A stretch of 64,000 bases of DNA from Mesobacillus boroniphilus JCM 21738 (GTDB taxonomy: Bacteria > Bacillota > Bacilli > Bacillales > Cytobacillaceae), in assembly GCF_000517385.1 (NCBI RefSeq), contig NZ_BAUW01000002.1, positions 62,001 through 126,000 of the forward strand, read 5' to 3'. This document shows, piece by piece, positions 31,289 to 41,493 of the stretch. Below the pieces are notes generated by a model that saw nothing but the letters and a program-made list of their open reading frames with translations, was not told the origin of the DNA and searched no databases. The translations under genes and the position numbers were made by a program. Numbering within the stretch: the stretch's first letter is position 1; each line of letters begins with the position of its first letter.

Positions 31289-32398
31289 ATGAGCAGCGAA
31301 TTGATGGATGCTCTTACGATTCTTGAAAAAGAAAAAGGAATTTCCAGGGACATCTTAATTGATGCAATCGAGGCAGCACTTATTTCAGCGTATCGCCGTA
31401 ACTTTAATCAGGCGCAAAACGTCCGTATTGATTTAAACCTTGGCAATGGTTCCATGCGCGTTTTTGCAAGGAAAGAAGTAGTTGATGAAGTTTTTGATCC
31501 GCGTTTGGAAATCTCTTTAGAAGATGCACAGAATATTAATCCGAATTACGTGGTTGAAGATGTAGTTGAACTTGAAGTCACTCCTAAGGATTTCGGAAGG
31601 ATTGCTGCGCAGACTGCCAAGCAGGTAGTTACTCAGCGTGTCCGTGAAGCAGAGAGAGGAATCATCTACTCTGAGTTCATTGACCGTGAAGAAGATATCA
31701 TGACAGGTATCGTTCAGCGTCAGGATCCTAAGTTCATCTATGTAAGCTTGGGGAAAATCGAGGCGATCCTGCCAGCGAATGAACAGATGCCGAACGAACA
31801 TTATAAGCCTCACGACCGCATCAAAGTATTTATCACCAAGGTTGAAAAAACCACTAAAGGTCCACAAATCTTCGTTTCCAGAACCCATCCGGGACTGTTA
31901 AAGAGACTTTTCGAGATTGAAGTTCCTGAGATTTATGATGGAACTGTTGAAATTAAATCAGTCGCTCGTGAAGCAGGGGACCGCTCCAAGATCTCTGTTC
32001 ACTCAGACAATTCAGAAGTGGATCCAGTTGGTTCATGTGTCGGACCTCGTGGAAATCGTGTCCAGGCTGTCGTCAATGAGCTGAAGGGTGAAAAAATCGA
32101 TATCGTAAAATGGTCTGAAGACCCAGTTGTATTTGTTGCCAATGCGTTAAGCCCATCGAAGGTTCTTGATGTTATTGTCAACGAAGAAGAAAAAGCGACT
32201 ACGGTTATTGTCCCTGATTACCAGCTGTCGCTTGCAATCGGAAAGCGCGGGCAAAATGCGCGTCTGGCTGCTAAGTTGACTGGTTGGAAAATTGATATCA
32301 AAGCAGAAACTGAGGCAAGGGAGACCGGGATTTATCCTCGTGACAATGAGCCGCTTTTAACTGCAGATGACTATTATGAAGATGAAGACATCGATTAA
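31289..32398 (+). CDS. nusA: Transcription termination/antitermination factor NusA
   Basis: A 369-residue protein. The N-terminal RNAP-binding domain (1-125) starts MSSELMDALTILEKEKGIS. An S1 domain (about 130-200) and two KH domains follow (VGSCVGPRGNRVQAVVNELKGEKIDIV and LSLAIGKRGQNARLAAKLTGWKIDI). The Bacillus form lacks the C-terminal acidic repeats of E. coli NusA, as here. I chose ATG 31289 after AAAGGGGG; the open frame upstream is not conserved. Intact. Confidence 0.96.
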   Translation: MSSELMDALTILEKEKGISRDILIDAIEAALISAYRRNFNQAQNVRIDLNLGNGSMRVFARKEVVDEVFDPRLEISLEDAQNINPNYVVEDVVELEVTPKDFGRIAAQTAKQVVTQRVREAERGIIYSEFIDREEDIMTGIVQRQDPKFIYVSLGKIEAILPANEQMPNEHYKPHDRIKVFITKVEKTTKGPQIFVSRTHPGLLKRLFEIEVPEIYDGTVEIKSVAREAGDRSKISVHSDNSEVDPVGSCVGPRGNRVQAVVNELKGEKIDIVKWSEDPVVFVANALSPSKVLDVIVNEEEKATTVIVPDYQLSLAIGKRGQNARLAAKLTGWKIDIKAETEARETGIYPRDNEPLLTADDYYEDEDID

Positions 32399-32408
32399 GG
32401 TGAGGTGA

Positions 32409-32696
32409 ATGATCGTGAACAGCCGCAAAAAGGTTCCTATGCGAAAATGTGTCGCTACCGGTGAAATGAGACCGAAAAAAGAACTAGTTCGCATCGTTCG
32501 CTCCAAGGAAGGGGAAGTCTCCATCGACCTGACAGGCAAGAAATCAGGCCGAGGCGCTTATCTTTCTAAAGATAAAGAAGCAGTGCAATTAGCAAAGAAA
32601 CGAAATATATTGTCCAAACAGCTTGAAACTCAAGTGGACGATGTAATATACGATGAGTTGAATGACCTCATCGAAAAGGAGAGCAGACTATCCTGA
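32409..32696 (+). CDS. rnpM: RNase P modulator RnpM (YlxR)
   Basis: A 95-residue YlxR-family protein ([33 protein letters not shown] and [13 protein letters not shown]). In B. subtilis YlxR binds the RNase P RNA. The start is ATG 32409, or GTG 32415 a little further in. Its stop overlaps the ylxQ ATG (TGATGA). Confidence 0.93.
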   Translation: MIVNSRKKVPMRKCVATGEMRPKKELVRIVRSKEGEVSIDLTGKKSGRGAYLSKDKEAVQLAKKRNILSKQLETQVDDVIYDELNDLIEKESRLS

Positions 32697-32998
32697 TGAA
32701 CTCAAATCAATGGATGTCATTGCTTGGCTTAGCCAATCGAGCACGGAAAATTATTTCAGGGGAAGAGCTTTCCGTCAAAGAAATCAGAAGCGGGAAGGCG
32801 AAGCTCATTTTGCTTTCTGCGGATGCATCCGCAAATACTACAAAAAAGATTACCGACAAGTGCAAATCCTATCATGTGCCTTACAAAGTGGTCCCGGACC
32901 GTTACCAGCTTGGCCAGGCGATCGGCAAGGAAGCACGTGTTGTAGTAGCCCTGTTGGACGAGGGTTTTGCAAAAAAACTGTTGACGTTGCTCGATTAA
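32696..32998 (+). CDS. ylxQ: L7Ae-family ribosomal protein YlxQ
   Basis: A 100-residue L7Ae/L30e-fold protein ([44 protein letters not shown]). Such proteins bind kink-turn RNA. It is always found between ylxR and infB in Bacillaceae; the precise role is unsettled. Intact. Confidence 0.93.
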   Translation: MNSNQWMSLLGLANRARKIISGEELSVKEIRSGKAKLILLSADASANTTKKITDKCKSYHVPYKVVPDRYQLGQAIGKEARVVVALLDEGFAKKLLTLLD

Positions 32999-33017
32999 TT
33001 CTAGCGGGGGTGAAAAT

Positions 33018-35297
33018 ATGAGTAAAACACGCGTTTATGAATATGCAAAGAAGCATAATTTATCGAGTAAAGACGTGATTATAAAATTAAAAGAAATGAA
33101 TATTGAGGTTTCTAACCACATGACTGCCATGGAAGATGAAACGGTGAAGAAGCTTGACGCTATCTATAATAAAAAAGTAGAGAAGCCGCAGCAGCAGAGC
33201 CAGCAAAAAGCTCCACAGGGACAGAAACAAGCGCAGAACCGCAATCAAGGCCAAAAACCTAATCAGGGTCAGAATCGCAATCAAACCCAAAATCAGCAAA
33301 AAAACAACCAGGCACAGCCGAAAGCCCAGCTTAAGACAACAGCTAGCGCTTTTTCAGACGACGAGCGTCGTGCCACAACTCCTGAAAAGGTGAAAACTTC
33401 AGCAGTTGCTAAAAAGCCTGGGAACTCCCAGCCTTTCAACAAAAACAACAAGAACAAGCAAAATAAGAATAGAAACCAGCAAAATCAGAATAAAGGCAGA
33501 CAGAATCAACAGCAGGCTCCACAACAGCCTAAGAAGGTTAAAGAGCTTCCTTCAAAAATTACTTTCAGTGAATCCTTGACAGTGGCTGAATTAGCCAAAA
33601 AGCTTAACCGTGAGCCGTCTGAGATTATCAAGAAGCTCTTTATGCTTGGTGTCATGGCTACGATCAACCAGGATCTTGATAAGGATGCAATTGAACTGAT
33701 TGCAACTGATTATGGGGTTGAAGTTGAAGAAGAAATCAAGATTGACACAACTGACCTTGAGGTTTACTTCACAGAAGATGATGAAGCATCAATAGTTGAA
33801 AGACCATCAGTTGTAACAATTATGGGTCACGTTGACCATGGTAAAACAACCTTGCTTGATTCCATCCGCAACACGAAAGTGACTGCAGGAGAAGCAGGCG
33901 GCATCACTCAGCATATCGGTGCTTACCAGGTTGAAGAAAAAGGCAAAAAAATCACATTCCTTGATACACCTGGTCACGCGGCTTTCACAACAATGCGTGC
34001 TCGTGGTGCAAAGATTACCGATATCACTATCCTTGTTGTTGCTGCTGATGACGGTGTTAAGCCACAGACTGTAGAAGCATTGAACCATGCAAAAGCTGCC
34101 AATGTACCTATTATCGTAGCTGTTAATAAAATGGACAAACCAACTGCAAATCCGGATCGTGTTATGCAGGAGCTAACAGAATACGGACTTGTTCCAGAGG
34201 CATGGGGCGGCGAAACAGTTTTTGTTCCTATTTCTGCCTTAACAGGAGAAGGTCTCGATAACCTGCTGGAAATGATTTTGCTAGTTGGTGAAGTTGAAGA
34301 ATATAAAGCAAATCCTAATCGAAATGCTATCGGTACTGTAATCGAAGCGCAGCTTGATAAAGGCCGTGGATCCGTTGCTACATTGCTTGTCCAGAATGGT
34401 ACACTGAAGATTGGTGACCCAATCGTAGTCGGAAATACTTTCGGCCGAGTACGCGCAATGGTCAATGATCTTGGCCGCCGTGTCAAGGAAGCTGGCCCTT
34501 CAGCTCCTGTAGAAATCACAGGCTTGAACGATGTTCCTCAAGCAGGCGATCGTTTTGTAGTATTCAATGATGAAAAGACAGCCCGCCAGGTTGGAGAAAT
34601 CCGTTCACAACAGGCTGTACAGGCACAAAGAAGCGAAAAAGCGCGCGTCAGCCTCGACACTTTGTTTGAACATATGAAACAAGGGGAAATGAAAGACCTA
34701 AATCTAATTATTAAAGCCGACGTCCAAGGTTCAGTTGAAGCACTTGCAGCAGCATTGCAAAAACTGGAAGTGGAAGGTGTAAATGTAAGAATCATTCACA
34801 CTGGTGTTGGTGCGATCAATGAGTCTGACATCACGCTTGCGGCAGCTTCTAATGGTATCGTCATCGGTTTCAACGTCCGTCCGGACAATAATGCGAAGCG
34901 TGCTGCAGAGTCAGAGAGTGTCGATATCCGACTACACCGCATTATTTACAAAGTGATCGAAGAAATCGAATCTGCAATGAAGGGTATGCTTGATCCGGTT
35001 TATGCCGAAAAGGTCATCGGCCAGGCTGAAGTCCGCCAGACTTTCAAGGTATCTAAAATCGGAACGATTGCCGGTTCATATGTTACTGATGGTAAAATCA
35101 CCCGTGACAGCGGCGTTCGTTTGATCCGAGACGGAGTCGTCATCTTTGAAGGGGAAGTCGATGCATTAAAACGTTTCAAGGATGATGCCAAGGAAGTTGC
35201 GCAGGGCTATGAATGCGGTATAACCATTAAAAACTTCAAAGATGTCAAGGAAGGCGACGTCATTGAAGCATATATCATGGAAGAAGTGGAACGTTAA
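33018..35297 (+). CDS. infB: Translation initiation factor IF-2
   Basis: A 759-residue GTPase that brings fMet-tRNA to the 30S subunit. The N-terminal IF2_N motif ([31 protein letters not shown]) is followed by a long Asn/Gln/Lys low-complexity linker (about residues 50-175), a second IF2_N, then the G domain ([29 protein letters not shown]) and domains II-IV. It is longer than B. subtilis IF-2 (716), mostly because of the linker. The stop overlaps the ylxP ATG. Confidence 0.97.
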   Translation: MSKTRVYEYAKKHNLSSKDVIIKLKEMNIEVSNHMTAMEDETVKKLDAIYNKKVEKPQQQSQQKAPQGQKQAQNRNQGQKPNQGQNRNQTQNQQKNNQAQPKAQLKTTASAFSDDERRATTPEKVKTSAVAKKPGNSQPFNKNNKNKQNKNRNQQNQNKGRQNQQQAPQQPKKVKELPSKITFSESLTVAELAKKLNREPSEIIKKLFMLGVMATINQDLDKDAIELIATDYGVEVEEEIKIDTTDLEVYFTEDDEASIVERPSVVTIMGHVDHGKTTLLDSIRNTKVTAGEAGGITQHIGAYQVEEKGKKITFLDTPGHAAFTTMRARGAKITDITILVVAADDGVKPQTVEALNHAKAANVPIIVAVNKMDKPTANPDRVMQELTEYGLVPEAWGGETVFVPISALTGEGLDNLLEMILLVGEVEEYKANPNRNAIGTVIEAQLDKGRGSVATLLVQNGTLKIGDPIVVGNTFGRVRAMVNDLGRRVKEAGPSAPVEITGLNDVPQAGDRFVVFNDEKTARQVGEIRSQQAVQAQRSEKARVSLDTLFEHMKQGEMKDLNLIIKADVQGSVEALAAALQKLEVEGVNVRIIHTGVGAINESDITLAAASNGIVIGFNVRPDNNAKRAAESESVDIRLHRIIYKVIEEIESAMKGMLDPVYAEKVIGQAEVRQTFKVSKIGTIAGSYVTDGKITRDSGVRLIRDGVVIFEGEVDALKRFKDDAKEVAQGYECGITIKNFKDVKEGDVIEAYIMEEVER

Positions 35298-35578
35298 TGG
35301 TAGTAGGCTTAGCAGCCTGTGAGTGCATCATCTATGATGCTCATTCTCTAAAAGAAAAGAGAGCTGTGCTGCAGCGAATCATCACAAGGCTGAAGCAGAA
35401 GTACAATATTTCTGTTTCTGAAGTTGATCATCATGATGTCTGGCAGCGGGCAACAATCGCAGTTGCAGCCGTATCGGCATCGAAGGTGTCAACTGAAAGA
35501 GAGCTTCAGAATGCCTTGAAAATGATTGATTCTTTTCCGGAGATCGAACGTACCATCACCGAAATAGAATGGCTTTGA
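35297..35578 (+). CDS. ylxP: DUF503 protein YlxP
   Basis: A 93-residue conserved protein (VVGLAACECIIYDAHSLKEKRAVLQRIITRLKQKYNISVSEVDHHDVWQRATI) found between infB and rbfA in Firmicutes. Function is not established; context suggests ribosome assembly or translation. Intact. Confidence 0.93.
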   Translation: MVVGLAACECIIYDAHSLKEKRAVLQRIITRLKQKYNISVSEVDHHDVWQRATIAVAAVSASKVSTERELQNALKMIDSFPEIERTITEIEWL

Positions 35579-35597
35579 TAGAACGAGGTGATTGAAA

Positions 35598-35978
35598 ATG
35601 GGTCATAGAGTAAATCGTGTTGGCGAACAAATGAAGAAAGAATTAGGCGATATCATCAGCCGTAAAATCAAGGATCCGCGAGTAGGTTTCGTAACAGTAA
35701 CGGATGTCCAGGTTACAGGGGATCTTCAGCAGGCAAAAGTGTATATCTCTGTTTTAGGCGACGAACAACAGAGGGAAGACACTCTTAAAGGACTAGCGAA
35801 GGCCAAAGGCTTCATCAGGACAGAAATTGGCCAGCGAATCCGCCTGAGAAAGACTCCTGAACTGATCTTTGAATTTGATGAAACGATGGCTTATGGTAAT
35901 CGTATCAATTCGCTAATCCATGAGTTGCATAGAGAAGAGCAGCCTGGAGAAGACGAGCAAAAAAAGGACAATGATTAA
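35598..35978 (+). CDS. rbfA: Ribosome-binding factor A
   Basis: A 126-residue KH-type factor for 16S rRNA 5'-end maturation and cold growth ([41 protein letters not shown]). I chose ATG 35598 after GAGGTG; TTG 35592 is in frame but less likely. Ends in an acidic tail. A terminator follows. Confidence 0.96.
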   Translation: MGHRVNRVGEQMKKELGDIISRKIKDPRVGFVTVTDVQVTGDLQQAKVYISVLGDEQQREDTLKGLAKAKGFIRTEIGQRIRLRKTPELIFEFDETMAYGNRINSLIHELHREEQPGEDEQKKDND

Positions 35979-36018
35979 ACGGATAGACATAATTGTCTGA
36001 ACAGTTGATCTTGATATG

Positions 36019-36054
36019 AAAAATGGATAGACACTGTTGTCTATCCATTTTTTT
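36019..36054 (+). terminator. Intrinsic terminator after rbfA
   Basis: A 10-bp stem TGGATAGACA / TGTCTATCCA with a CTGT loop, extended by A/T pairs, then a run of seven T. A weaker look-alike (GGATAGACATAATTGTCT) lies just upstream near 35980. Confidence 0.9.
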
Positions 36055-36312
36055 CGATAAGCTTCGTAAAGACGAAGACGAATAATACATGGCTGTTTTC
36101 GTAAAGGTTGTTGTTAAAATCCTAAAGCTGATTTTAAAGTGATAAAAAGCTATTTTGCAGGTCGGTATTAAGTTTGCAAGCTCTTTTTTCATAAAATGCT
36201 TTAATTTTTTGTGAAGAAACATAGGTCATTCAATCCTATTTTGCAGCCAATAGCAACAAAGTTTGAGAAAAAAGCCCAATACATATACATGAAAGAATCG
36301 AGGTAAAAGAAG
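36055..36312 (+). other. Intergenic region between rbfA terminator and truB
   Basis: About 260 AT-rich bases. truB lies behind a terminator, so a promoter is expected, but I cannot pick one with confidence. No repeat or ORF of note. Confidence 0.35.
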
Positions 36313-37230
36313 ATGGAAGGGATTCTGCCTCTATTTAAACCAGCGGGAATGACTTCGCATGATTGTGTGTTTAAACTCAGGAAACTTTTAAGAACGAAGA
36401 AGGTCGGGCATACAGGCACACTTGATCCTAATGTGACTGGAGTATTGCTAATTTGCGTTGGCAAGGCGACAAAAATTGCCGAATACATTACAGATGCAGG
36501 AAAGGCATATGAGGGTGAAGTCACCCTTGCTTTCACGACCACTACCGAAGATGCTTCAGGCGAGAAGGTTGAGGAAAAGCAAGTGGACAGGACCATAACA
36601 AGAGAAGAGGTCCTACAGGTCCTTCAGTCGCTGGAGGGTGAAATTGAACAGACACCACCAATGTATTCAGCTGTAAAAGTAAATGGAAAAAAATTATACG
36701 AATACGCGAGGCAAGGGATCGAAGTTGAAAGGCCAACCAGGAAGGTCACTATTTATGGCATAGAGCTCCTTGATGACAGGGGTTCGTTCGAAGGGGAGCA
36801 GATTAGTTTTAAATTCCGGGTATCATGCAGCAAGGGCACGTACATCAGGACATTGGCAGTGACAATTGGGGAAAAGTTAGGCTATCCCGCTCATATGTCT
36901 TCCCTTGTAAGAATACAATCCGCTGACTTCACTATTGAGGACTGCTATACTTTTGAACAGCTAGAAGAATTGGCTCAAAAAAGCGAGCTGGAAACTGCTC
37001 TGCATCCATTGGAAGCAGGTATTTCTTATTTGCCGAAATATCGCATAAATGATAAAGTAGCAGAGAAAGTGAAAAATGGGGCATTGCTTACTATCCCGCA
37101 GGATTTTAAGGGAATTGACGGTCCTATTGTAGTAGAAACAGAAGACGAAAAAGCGCTCGCGATCTACAGGGCACATCCAACTAAACTTGGGATGATGAAG
37201 CCTGATAAAGTACTAAGAAATGAGCTTTAG
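36313..37230 (+). CDS. truB: tRNA pseudouridine(55) synthase TruB
   Basis: A 305-residue enzyme making pseudouridine 55 in the tRNA T-loop. The catalytic Asp lies in KVGHTGTLDPNVTGVLLICVGKATKI; further motifs are QTPPMYSAVKVNGKKLYEYARQGIEVERP and SCSKGTYIRTLA. AGGTAAAAGAAG precedes the ATG. Intact. Confidence 0.97.
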   Translation: MEGILPLFKPAGMTSHDCVFKLRKLLRTKKVGHTGTLDPNVTGVLLICVGKATKIAEYITDAGKAYEGEVTLAFTTTTEDASGEKVEEKQVDRTITREEVLQVLQSLEGEIEQTPPMYSAVKVNGKKLYEYARQGIEVERPTRKVTIYGIELLDDRGSFEGEQISFKFRVSCSKGTYIRTLAVTIGEKLGYPAHMSSLVRIQSADFTIEDCYTFEQLEELAQKSELETALHPLEAGISYLPKYRINDKVAEKVKNGALLTIPQDFKGIDGPIVVETEDEKALAIYRAHPTKLGMMKPDKVLRNEL

Positions 37231-37317
37231 ACTATCTTTTGCTTATTTTTACAGATAAGCGATTATTGCAATTGTCTTGATAAATGAGCAGCTGGGTCAG
37301 AAAAGGTGAGTAATATC

Positions 37318-38271
37318 GTGGAATTGATTAAGCTAAACCATCCTCATGAATATAAAAGAGAAGACTTTCCAGCGCTGGCTATGGCACTGGGCTATTTTGA
37401 CGGAGTGCATTTAGGGCATCAGCAAGTCATCAAAGAAGCAAAAAAAGTGGCTGAAGCTAAAGGCCTGAAGAGTGCGGTCATGACATTTGACCCTCATCCT
37501 TCTGTAGTTCTTGGCAAGAGCGTCCAACACATAGAATATATAACACCCTTGGATGATAAAACTCGACTAATTGAGGATATGGGGGTGGATTACTTGTTTA
37601 TTGTCAACTTCTCAATTGTATTTTCAAGTCTTTTGCCCCAGGAATTTGTCGATCAATATATCATCGGTTTGAATGTACACCATGTCGTTGCAGGGTTTGA
37701 CTATTCTTACGGCAAAATGGGGAAAGGGAATATGGAGACAATCCAGTTCCATTCTAGAGGTAAATTCGATTTTACAGTAGTATCAAAGCTGTCCGCTCAA
37801 GAAGAAGAAAAGGTTAGCTCAACATTGATCCGTACCTTTTTAAGGGACGGAAAGGTGGAAGAGATGCCAGCATTGCTAGGGAGATTTTACACCACTAAGG
37901 GAACAGTTATAAATGGAGAACGCCGCGGACGCACAATTGGTTTTCCGACGGCGAATGTTCGGATGGAAGACCTGTACATTCTTCCTCCTACAGGAGTTTA
38001 CGCTGTTAAGATCCAGGTTGAAGGAGCATGGCATGAAGGTGTCTGCAATGTCGGCTACAAACCAACCTTCCACAAGGAGAAAAAGGACAAACCTTCAGTG
38101 GAAGTCCATATCTTCAATTTTAATAAAGAGATCTACGGCGAGTCAGCAGCAATAGAGTGGCACCTCCGTCTTAGAAGTGAACGTAAATTCGAGGGAATAC
38201 AGCAGCTTGTGGCCCAAATCGAAAAAGATAAACAAGAAGCAGTGCTGCACTTTGAAAAAAACAAGGGTTAG
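37318..38271 (+). CDS. ribF: Bifunctional riboflavin kinase / FAD synthetase
   Basis: About 317 residues; converts riboflavin to FMN and FAD (named ribC in B. subtilis). The N-terminal nucleotidyltransferase domain has ALGYFDGVHLGHQQVI and MTFDPHPSVV; the C-terminal flavokinase domain has RGRTIGFPTANV and PPTGVYAVKI. I favour GTG 37318 (MELIKLNHPHEY) with AAAAGGTGAG upstream; GTG 37306 is in frame. Intact. Confidence 0.95.
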   Translation: MELIKLNHPHEYKREDFPALAMALGYFDGVHLGHQQVIKEAKKVAEAKGLKSAVMTFDPHPSVVLGKSVQHIEYITPLDDKTRLIEDMGVDYLFIVNFSIVFSSLLPQEFVDQYIIGLNVHHVVAGFDYSYGKMGKGNMETIQFHSRGKFDFTVVSKLSAQEEEKVSSTLIRTFLRDGKVEEMPALLGRFYTTKGTVINGERRGRTIGFPTANVRMEDLYILPPTGVYAVKIQVEGAWHEGVCNVGYKPTFHKEKKDKPSVEVHIFNFNKEIYGESAAIEWHLRLRSERKFEGIQQLVAQIEKDKQEAVLHFEKNKG

Positions 38272-38273
38272 AC

Positions 38274-38302
38274 TTGCTTTTTGTGGTAAAAAGATGTATT
38301 CT
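38274..38302 (+). promoter_or_regulatory. Sigma-A promoter for rpsO
   Basis: TTGCTT (38274-38279) and TATTCT (38297-38302) spaced by 17 bases, directly after the ribF stop. Confidence 0.55.
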
Positions 38303-38307
38303 TATTA

Positions 38308-38393
38308 ACGTATCAAAAAAGAACCTTTTCTTGGCAAGTCGAGTCACCGACGCTTGCTCGGTAACAGGGGATTACTAATTGGAGGTGAAACGG
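38308..38393 (+). promoter_or_regulatory. rpsO leader, possible S15 autoregulatory element
   Basis: The leader holds a small hairpin ACCGA...TCGGT (about 38345-38362) ahead of AACAGGGG and the Shine-Dalgarno GGAGGTG. S15 is known to repress its own mRNA in several bacteria, including Geobacillus. I infer the possibility from position and the hairpin; I cannot confirm a three-way junction or pseudoknot by eye. Confidence 0.35.
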
Positions 38394-38663
38394 ATGGCAA
38401 TCACAAAAGAACGTAAAAATGAACTTATCAACGAATTCAAGACTCACGAAAGTGATACTGGATCTCCAGAAGTTCAAATCGCTGTCCTTACTGCAGAAAT
38501 CAACACATTGAACGATCACTTGCGCGTTCACAAGAAGGACCACCACTCACGTCGCGGTCTTTTGAAAATGGTAGGTAAGCGTCGTAATCTTTTGACTTAC
38601 CTTCGTAACAAGGATGTTGCTCGTTACCGCGAGTTAATCAACAAGCTTGGTCTACGTAGATAG
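38394..38663 (+). CDS. rpsO: 30S ribosomal protein S15
   Basis: An 89-residue uS15 ([33 protein letters not shown]...[29 protein letters not shown]). ATG 38394 follows GGAGGTG. It binds 16S rRNA early in platform assembly. rpsO before pnp is a conserved order in many bacteria. Confidence 0.98.
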   Translation: MAITKERKNELINEFKTHESDTGSPEVQIAVLTAEINTLNDHLRVHKKDHHSRRGLLKMVGKRRNLLTYLRNKDVARYRELINKLGLRR

Positions 38664-38670
38664 TCTGTTA

Positions 38671-38694
38671 AAGCGGGATTTATCCCGCTTTTTT
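38671..38694 (+). terminator. Intrinsic terminator after rpsO
   Basis: A 9-bp stem AAGCGGGAT / ATCCCGCTT with a TT loop, then TTTT. Confidence 0.92.
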
Positions 38695-38698
38695 ATTA

Positions 38699-38858
38699 CT
38701 TTATAAGAAAGTATAAAACTTTTTACTTAGAATAGTGTCTAGCTCCAGCGCCTAGCCCCTCGAGTCGCTTCGGTCCGCCCAATGAAGTCAAAGGACGACT
38801 TCACCGGTCGGCCCTCCACCGCTTGTCAGGGCTGACCAAGGCGCCTGCGTTTTTCTTA
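38699..38858 (+). repeat. Structured intergenic repeat, copy 1
   Basis: The element begins CTTTATAAGAAAGTATAAA, has a TAGTGTCTAGCTCCAGCGCC block, an internal GAAGTC...GACTTC stem with ACCGGTCGGCCC, and ends GACCAAGGCGCC...TTTTTCTT. AGCGCCT near the left end and AGGCGC near the right form terminal inverted repeats, so the whole can fold. It matches copy 2 at 46328-46548 over most of its length, including the AT-rich left flank. It lies between the rpsO terminator and pnp. I recognise this type of repeat from other Bacillaceae intergenic regions but know no accepted name. Confidence 0.8.
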
Positions 38859-39120
38859 AGTGAATTTTTTGAGTTTACATAACAATATATTGATATTAAG
38901 CGCTGTGTTTTGGCGCATACTATAACATAAAAGTCTTCTCCTGAAGCAGGACAGGCAATTTAAAACGATGTCTGATTAACACCAGACTCATCTTATGTGT
39001 TTTAATATTTTTTATAAAGGTATATTTGTTATAAGACAGGCACTGGTGCCGTTTTTAAATAATTTTCCCAGATAGTAAATCTGGATGGATTTTCATGTTA
39101 GAGAGGGGCTTAAATGTATG
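38859..39120 (+). other. Leader region of pnp
   Basis: About 260 AT-rich bases between the repeat and pnp, with several TATAAC/TATAAG-like boxes (near 38930 and 39030) but no clear paired -35. PNPase genes are often autoregulated through their leaders; I see no specific structure here that proves it. Confidence 0.3.
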
Positions 39121-41229
39121 GAACAAGAAAAACAAATTTTTTCCTTTGACTGGGCAGGACGCAAGCTTACTGTTGAAATTGGACAGCTTGCAAAGCAGGC
39201 AAATGGTGCAGTCTTTGTCCGTTACGGAGATACTGCTGTATTAAGTACAGCGACTGCGTCAAAAGAACCGAAGAATTTAGACTTCTTTCCTTTGACTGTC
39301 AATTATGAAGAAAGACTATATGCTGTCGGAAAAATTCCTGGCGGTTTTATTAAACGTGAAGGACGTCCAAGTGAAAAGGCTATCCTTGCCAGCCGCTTGA
39401 TTGACCGTCCAATCCGTCCGTTATTCGCTGATGGTTTCCGTAATGATGTCCAGGTAATCAGCATCGTCATGAGTGTTGATCAAAACTGTTCGTCAGAAAT
39501 GGCAGCGATGTTTGGTTCTTCACTTGCACTATGTGTATCAGATATTCCATTTGAAGGACCGATCGCTGGTGTGACAGTTGGAAGAATTGATGGGAAGTTC
39601 ATTATCAATCCTTCTGTTGAAGAGACAGAAAAGAGTGATATGCATCTTATTGTTGCAGGTACAATGGATGCGATCAACATGGTTGAAGCAGGTGCTGATG
39701 AGGTTCCTGAAGAAGTAATGCTTGAAGCGATCATGTTCGGACATGATGAAATCAAGCGTCTGATTGCTTTCCAACAGGAAATCGTTGCACAGGTTGGCAA
39801 AGAGAAGCGTGAAATTGTTCTCTTTGAAATAGACAAAGAGTTAGAAGCGGAAGTTCGCGGAATTTGCGAACAAGACATGCTGGCTGCAATTCAGGTGCAA
39901 GAAAAGCATGCACGCGAGGACGCAATCAAAGAAGTGAGAAATTCCATTGTTGCTCGATATGAAGAGCAGGATGCAGATCAGCTAAAAATGGTAAAACAAA
40001 TCCTTGATAAAATCGTCAAAGGCGAAGTGCGCCGCTTGATCACGGAAGAGAAAGTACGTCCAGACGGCCGTGGAGTCGACGAAATCCGCCCACTTTCTTC
40101 AGAGGTAGGCTTGCTTTCGAGAACTCATGGTTCCGGTTTGTTCACAAGGGGACAAACACAGGCTTTGAGCATTTGTACGCTTGGAGCAATGGGTGATGTT
40201 CAAATCCTTGACGGACTTGGAATCGAAGAGGAAAAACGCTTTATGCACCATTACAACTTCCCATTATTCTCTGTAGGTGAAACTGGACCGATCCGTGGGC
40301 CAGGCCGACGAGAAATTGGGCATGGTGCGCTTGGCGAACGTGCGCTTGAACCTGTTATCCCTAATGAAAAAGACTTCCCATATACAATCCGCCTTGTATC
40401 CGAGGTACTAGAATCAAATGGTTCAACTTCACAGGCGAGTATTTGTGCAAGTATATTAGCGTTGATGGATGCTGGTGTGCCTATTAAAGCACCGGTAGCT
40501 GGTATTGCTATGGGTCTGATTAAATCAGGTGAGCATTACTCAATCCTGACTGATATCCAGGGGATGGAAGACCATCTGGGCGATATGGACTTTAAAGTAG
40601 CTGGAACGGCAAAAGGTGTTACAGCATTGCAGATGGATATCAAAATCGATGGGTTATCTCGTCAGATTCTTGAAGAAGCATTGCAGCAGGCAAAAAAAGG
40701 CCGTATGCAAATCCTTGAATCAATGCTCGCGACTATCAAGGAACCACGTGAACAGCTTTCACAATATGCTCCGAAAATCATTACGATGTGGATCAAGCCG
40801 GATAAAATCCGCGACGTCATTGGACCAAGCGGAAAACAAATCAATAAAATCATTGAAGAAACAGGCGTGAAGATTGATATCGAACAAGATGGTACGGTGT
40901 TTATCGGTTCAGTAGATGAAGAAATGATCCAAAAAGCTAAGAAAATCATCGAAGATATCATACGTGAAGTCGAAGTCGGAGAGATGTATCTTGGCAAAGT
41001 CCGCCGCATTGAAAAGTTTGGTGCGTTCGTGGAAATCTTCCCTGGAAAAGACGGTTTGGTACACATTTCCGAGCTTGCTGAAGAGCGGGTAGGAAAAGTG
41101 GAAGATGTTCTCAAACTGGGAGATGAACTTCTGGTTAAAGTTACTGAAATCGACAAGCAAGGAAGAGTCAATCTTTCACGCAAGGCTGTATTGAAAGAAC
41201 AGCGTGAAAATGCTGAAAAACAATCTTAA
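39121..41229 (+). CDS. pnp: Polynucleotide phosphorylase
   Basis: A 702-residue 3'-5' phosphorolytic exonuclease. Two RNase PH domains (first [20 protein letters not shown], second [36 protein letters not shown] with the catalytic [20 protein letters not shown]), then a KH domain ([26 protein letters not shown]) and an S1 domain ([33 protein letters not shown]). I chose ATG 39121 (MEQEKQIF); the Shine-Dalgarno GAGAGGGG lies about 13 bases ahead. Intact. Confidence 0.97.
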   Translation, partial: EQEKQIFSFDWAGRKLTVEIGQLAKQANGAVFVRYGDTAVLSTATASKEPKNLDFFPLTVNYEERLYAVGKIPGGFIKREGRPSEKAILASRLIDRPIRPLFADGFRNDVQVISIVMSVDQNCSSEMAAMFGSSLALCVSDIPFEGPIAGVTVGRIDGKFIINPSVEETEKSDMHLIVAGTMDAINMVEAGADEVPEEVMLEAIMFGHDEIKRLIAFQQEIVAQVGKEKREIVLFEIDKELEAEVRGICEQDMLAAIQVQEKHAREDAIKEVRNSIVARYEEQDADQLKMVKQILDKIVKGEVRRLITEEKVRPDGRGVDEIRPLSSEVGLLSRTHGSGLFTRGQTQALSICTLGAMGDVQILDGLGIEEEKRFMHHYNFPLFSVGETGPIRGPGRREIGHGALGERALEPVIPNEKDFPYTIRLVSEVLESNGSTSQASICASILALMDAGVPIKAPVAGIAMGLIKSGEHYSILTDIQGMEDHLGDMDFKVAGTAKGVTALQMDIKIDGLSRQILEEALQQAKKGRMQILESMLATIKEPREQLSQYAPKIITMWIKPDKIRDVIGPSGKQINKIIEETGVKIDIEQDGTVFIGSVDEEMIQKAKKIIEDIIREVEVGEMYLGKVRRIEKFGAFVEIFPGKDGLVHISELAEERVGKVEDVLKLGDELLVKVTEIDKQGRVNLSRKAVLKEQRENAEKQS

Positions 41230-41236
41230 TAATCGT

Positions 41237-41264
41237 AAAGGCCGGGGGCAATCCCGGTCTTTTT
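41237..41264 (+). terminator. Intrinsic terminator after pnp
   Basis: Stem AAAGGCCGGG / CCCGGTCTTT, then more T (TTTTGTTTTTTT). Confidence 0.9.
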
Positions 41265-41493
41265 GTTTTTTTCTCTCAAATCATTTTCTACTATCCAAGC
41301 TCGTCTGCCGCTTGCTTTACACAAGCAAGTAGTCATCTCCATCTCTTTTCTTTGTTGGCTCACAAATGACTTTCGTTCTATCTTGTCCTTCTGTTTCATA
41401 AAGTAAAATAGGGCCCTTTTCATGCTTACAATAGAAATTATTGATTAAAGTTGATTATACATAGAGGCCTTACCAGAAGAGGAGGCACATCAA

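Noticed and set aside
35980-36054. Two tandem functional terminators after rbfA
   Set aside because: The first hairpin (AGACA/TGTCT near 35984) is short and lacks a T run; only the second qualifies.
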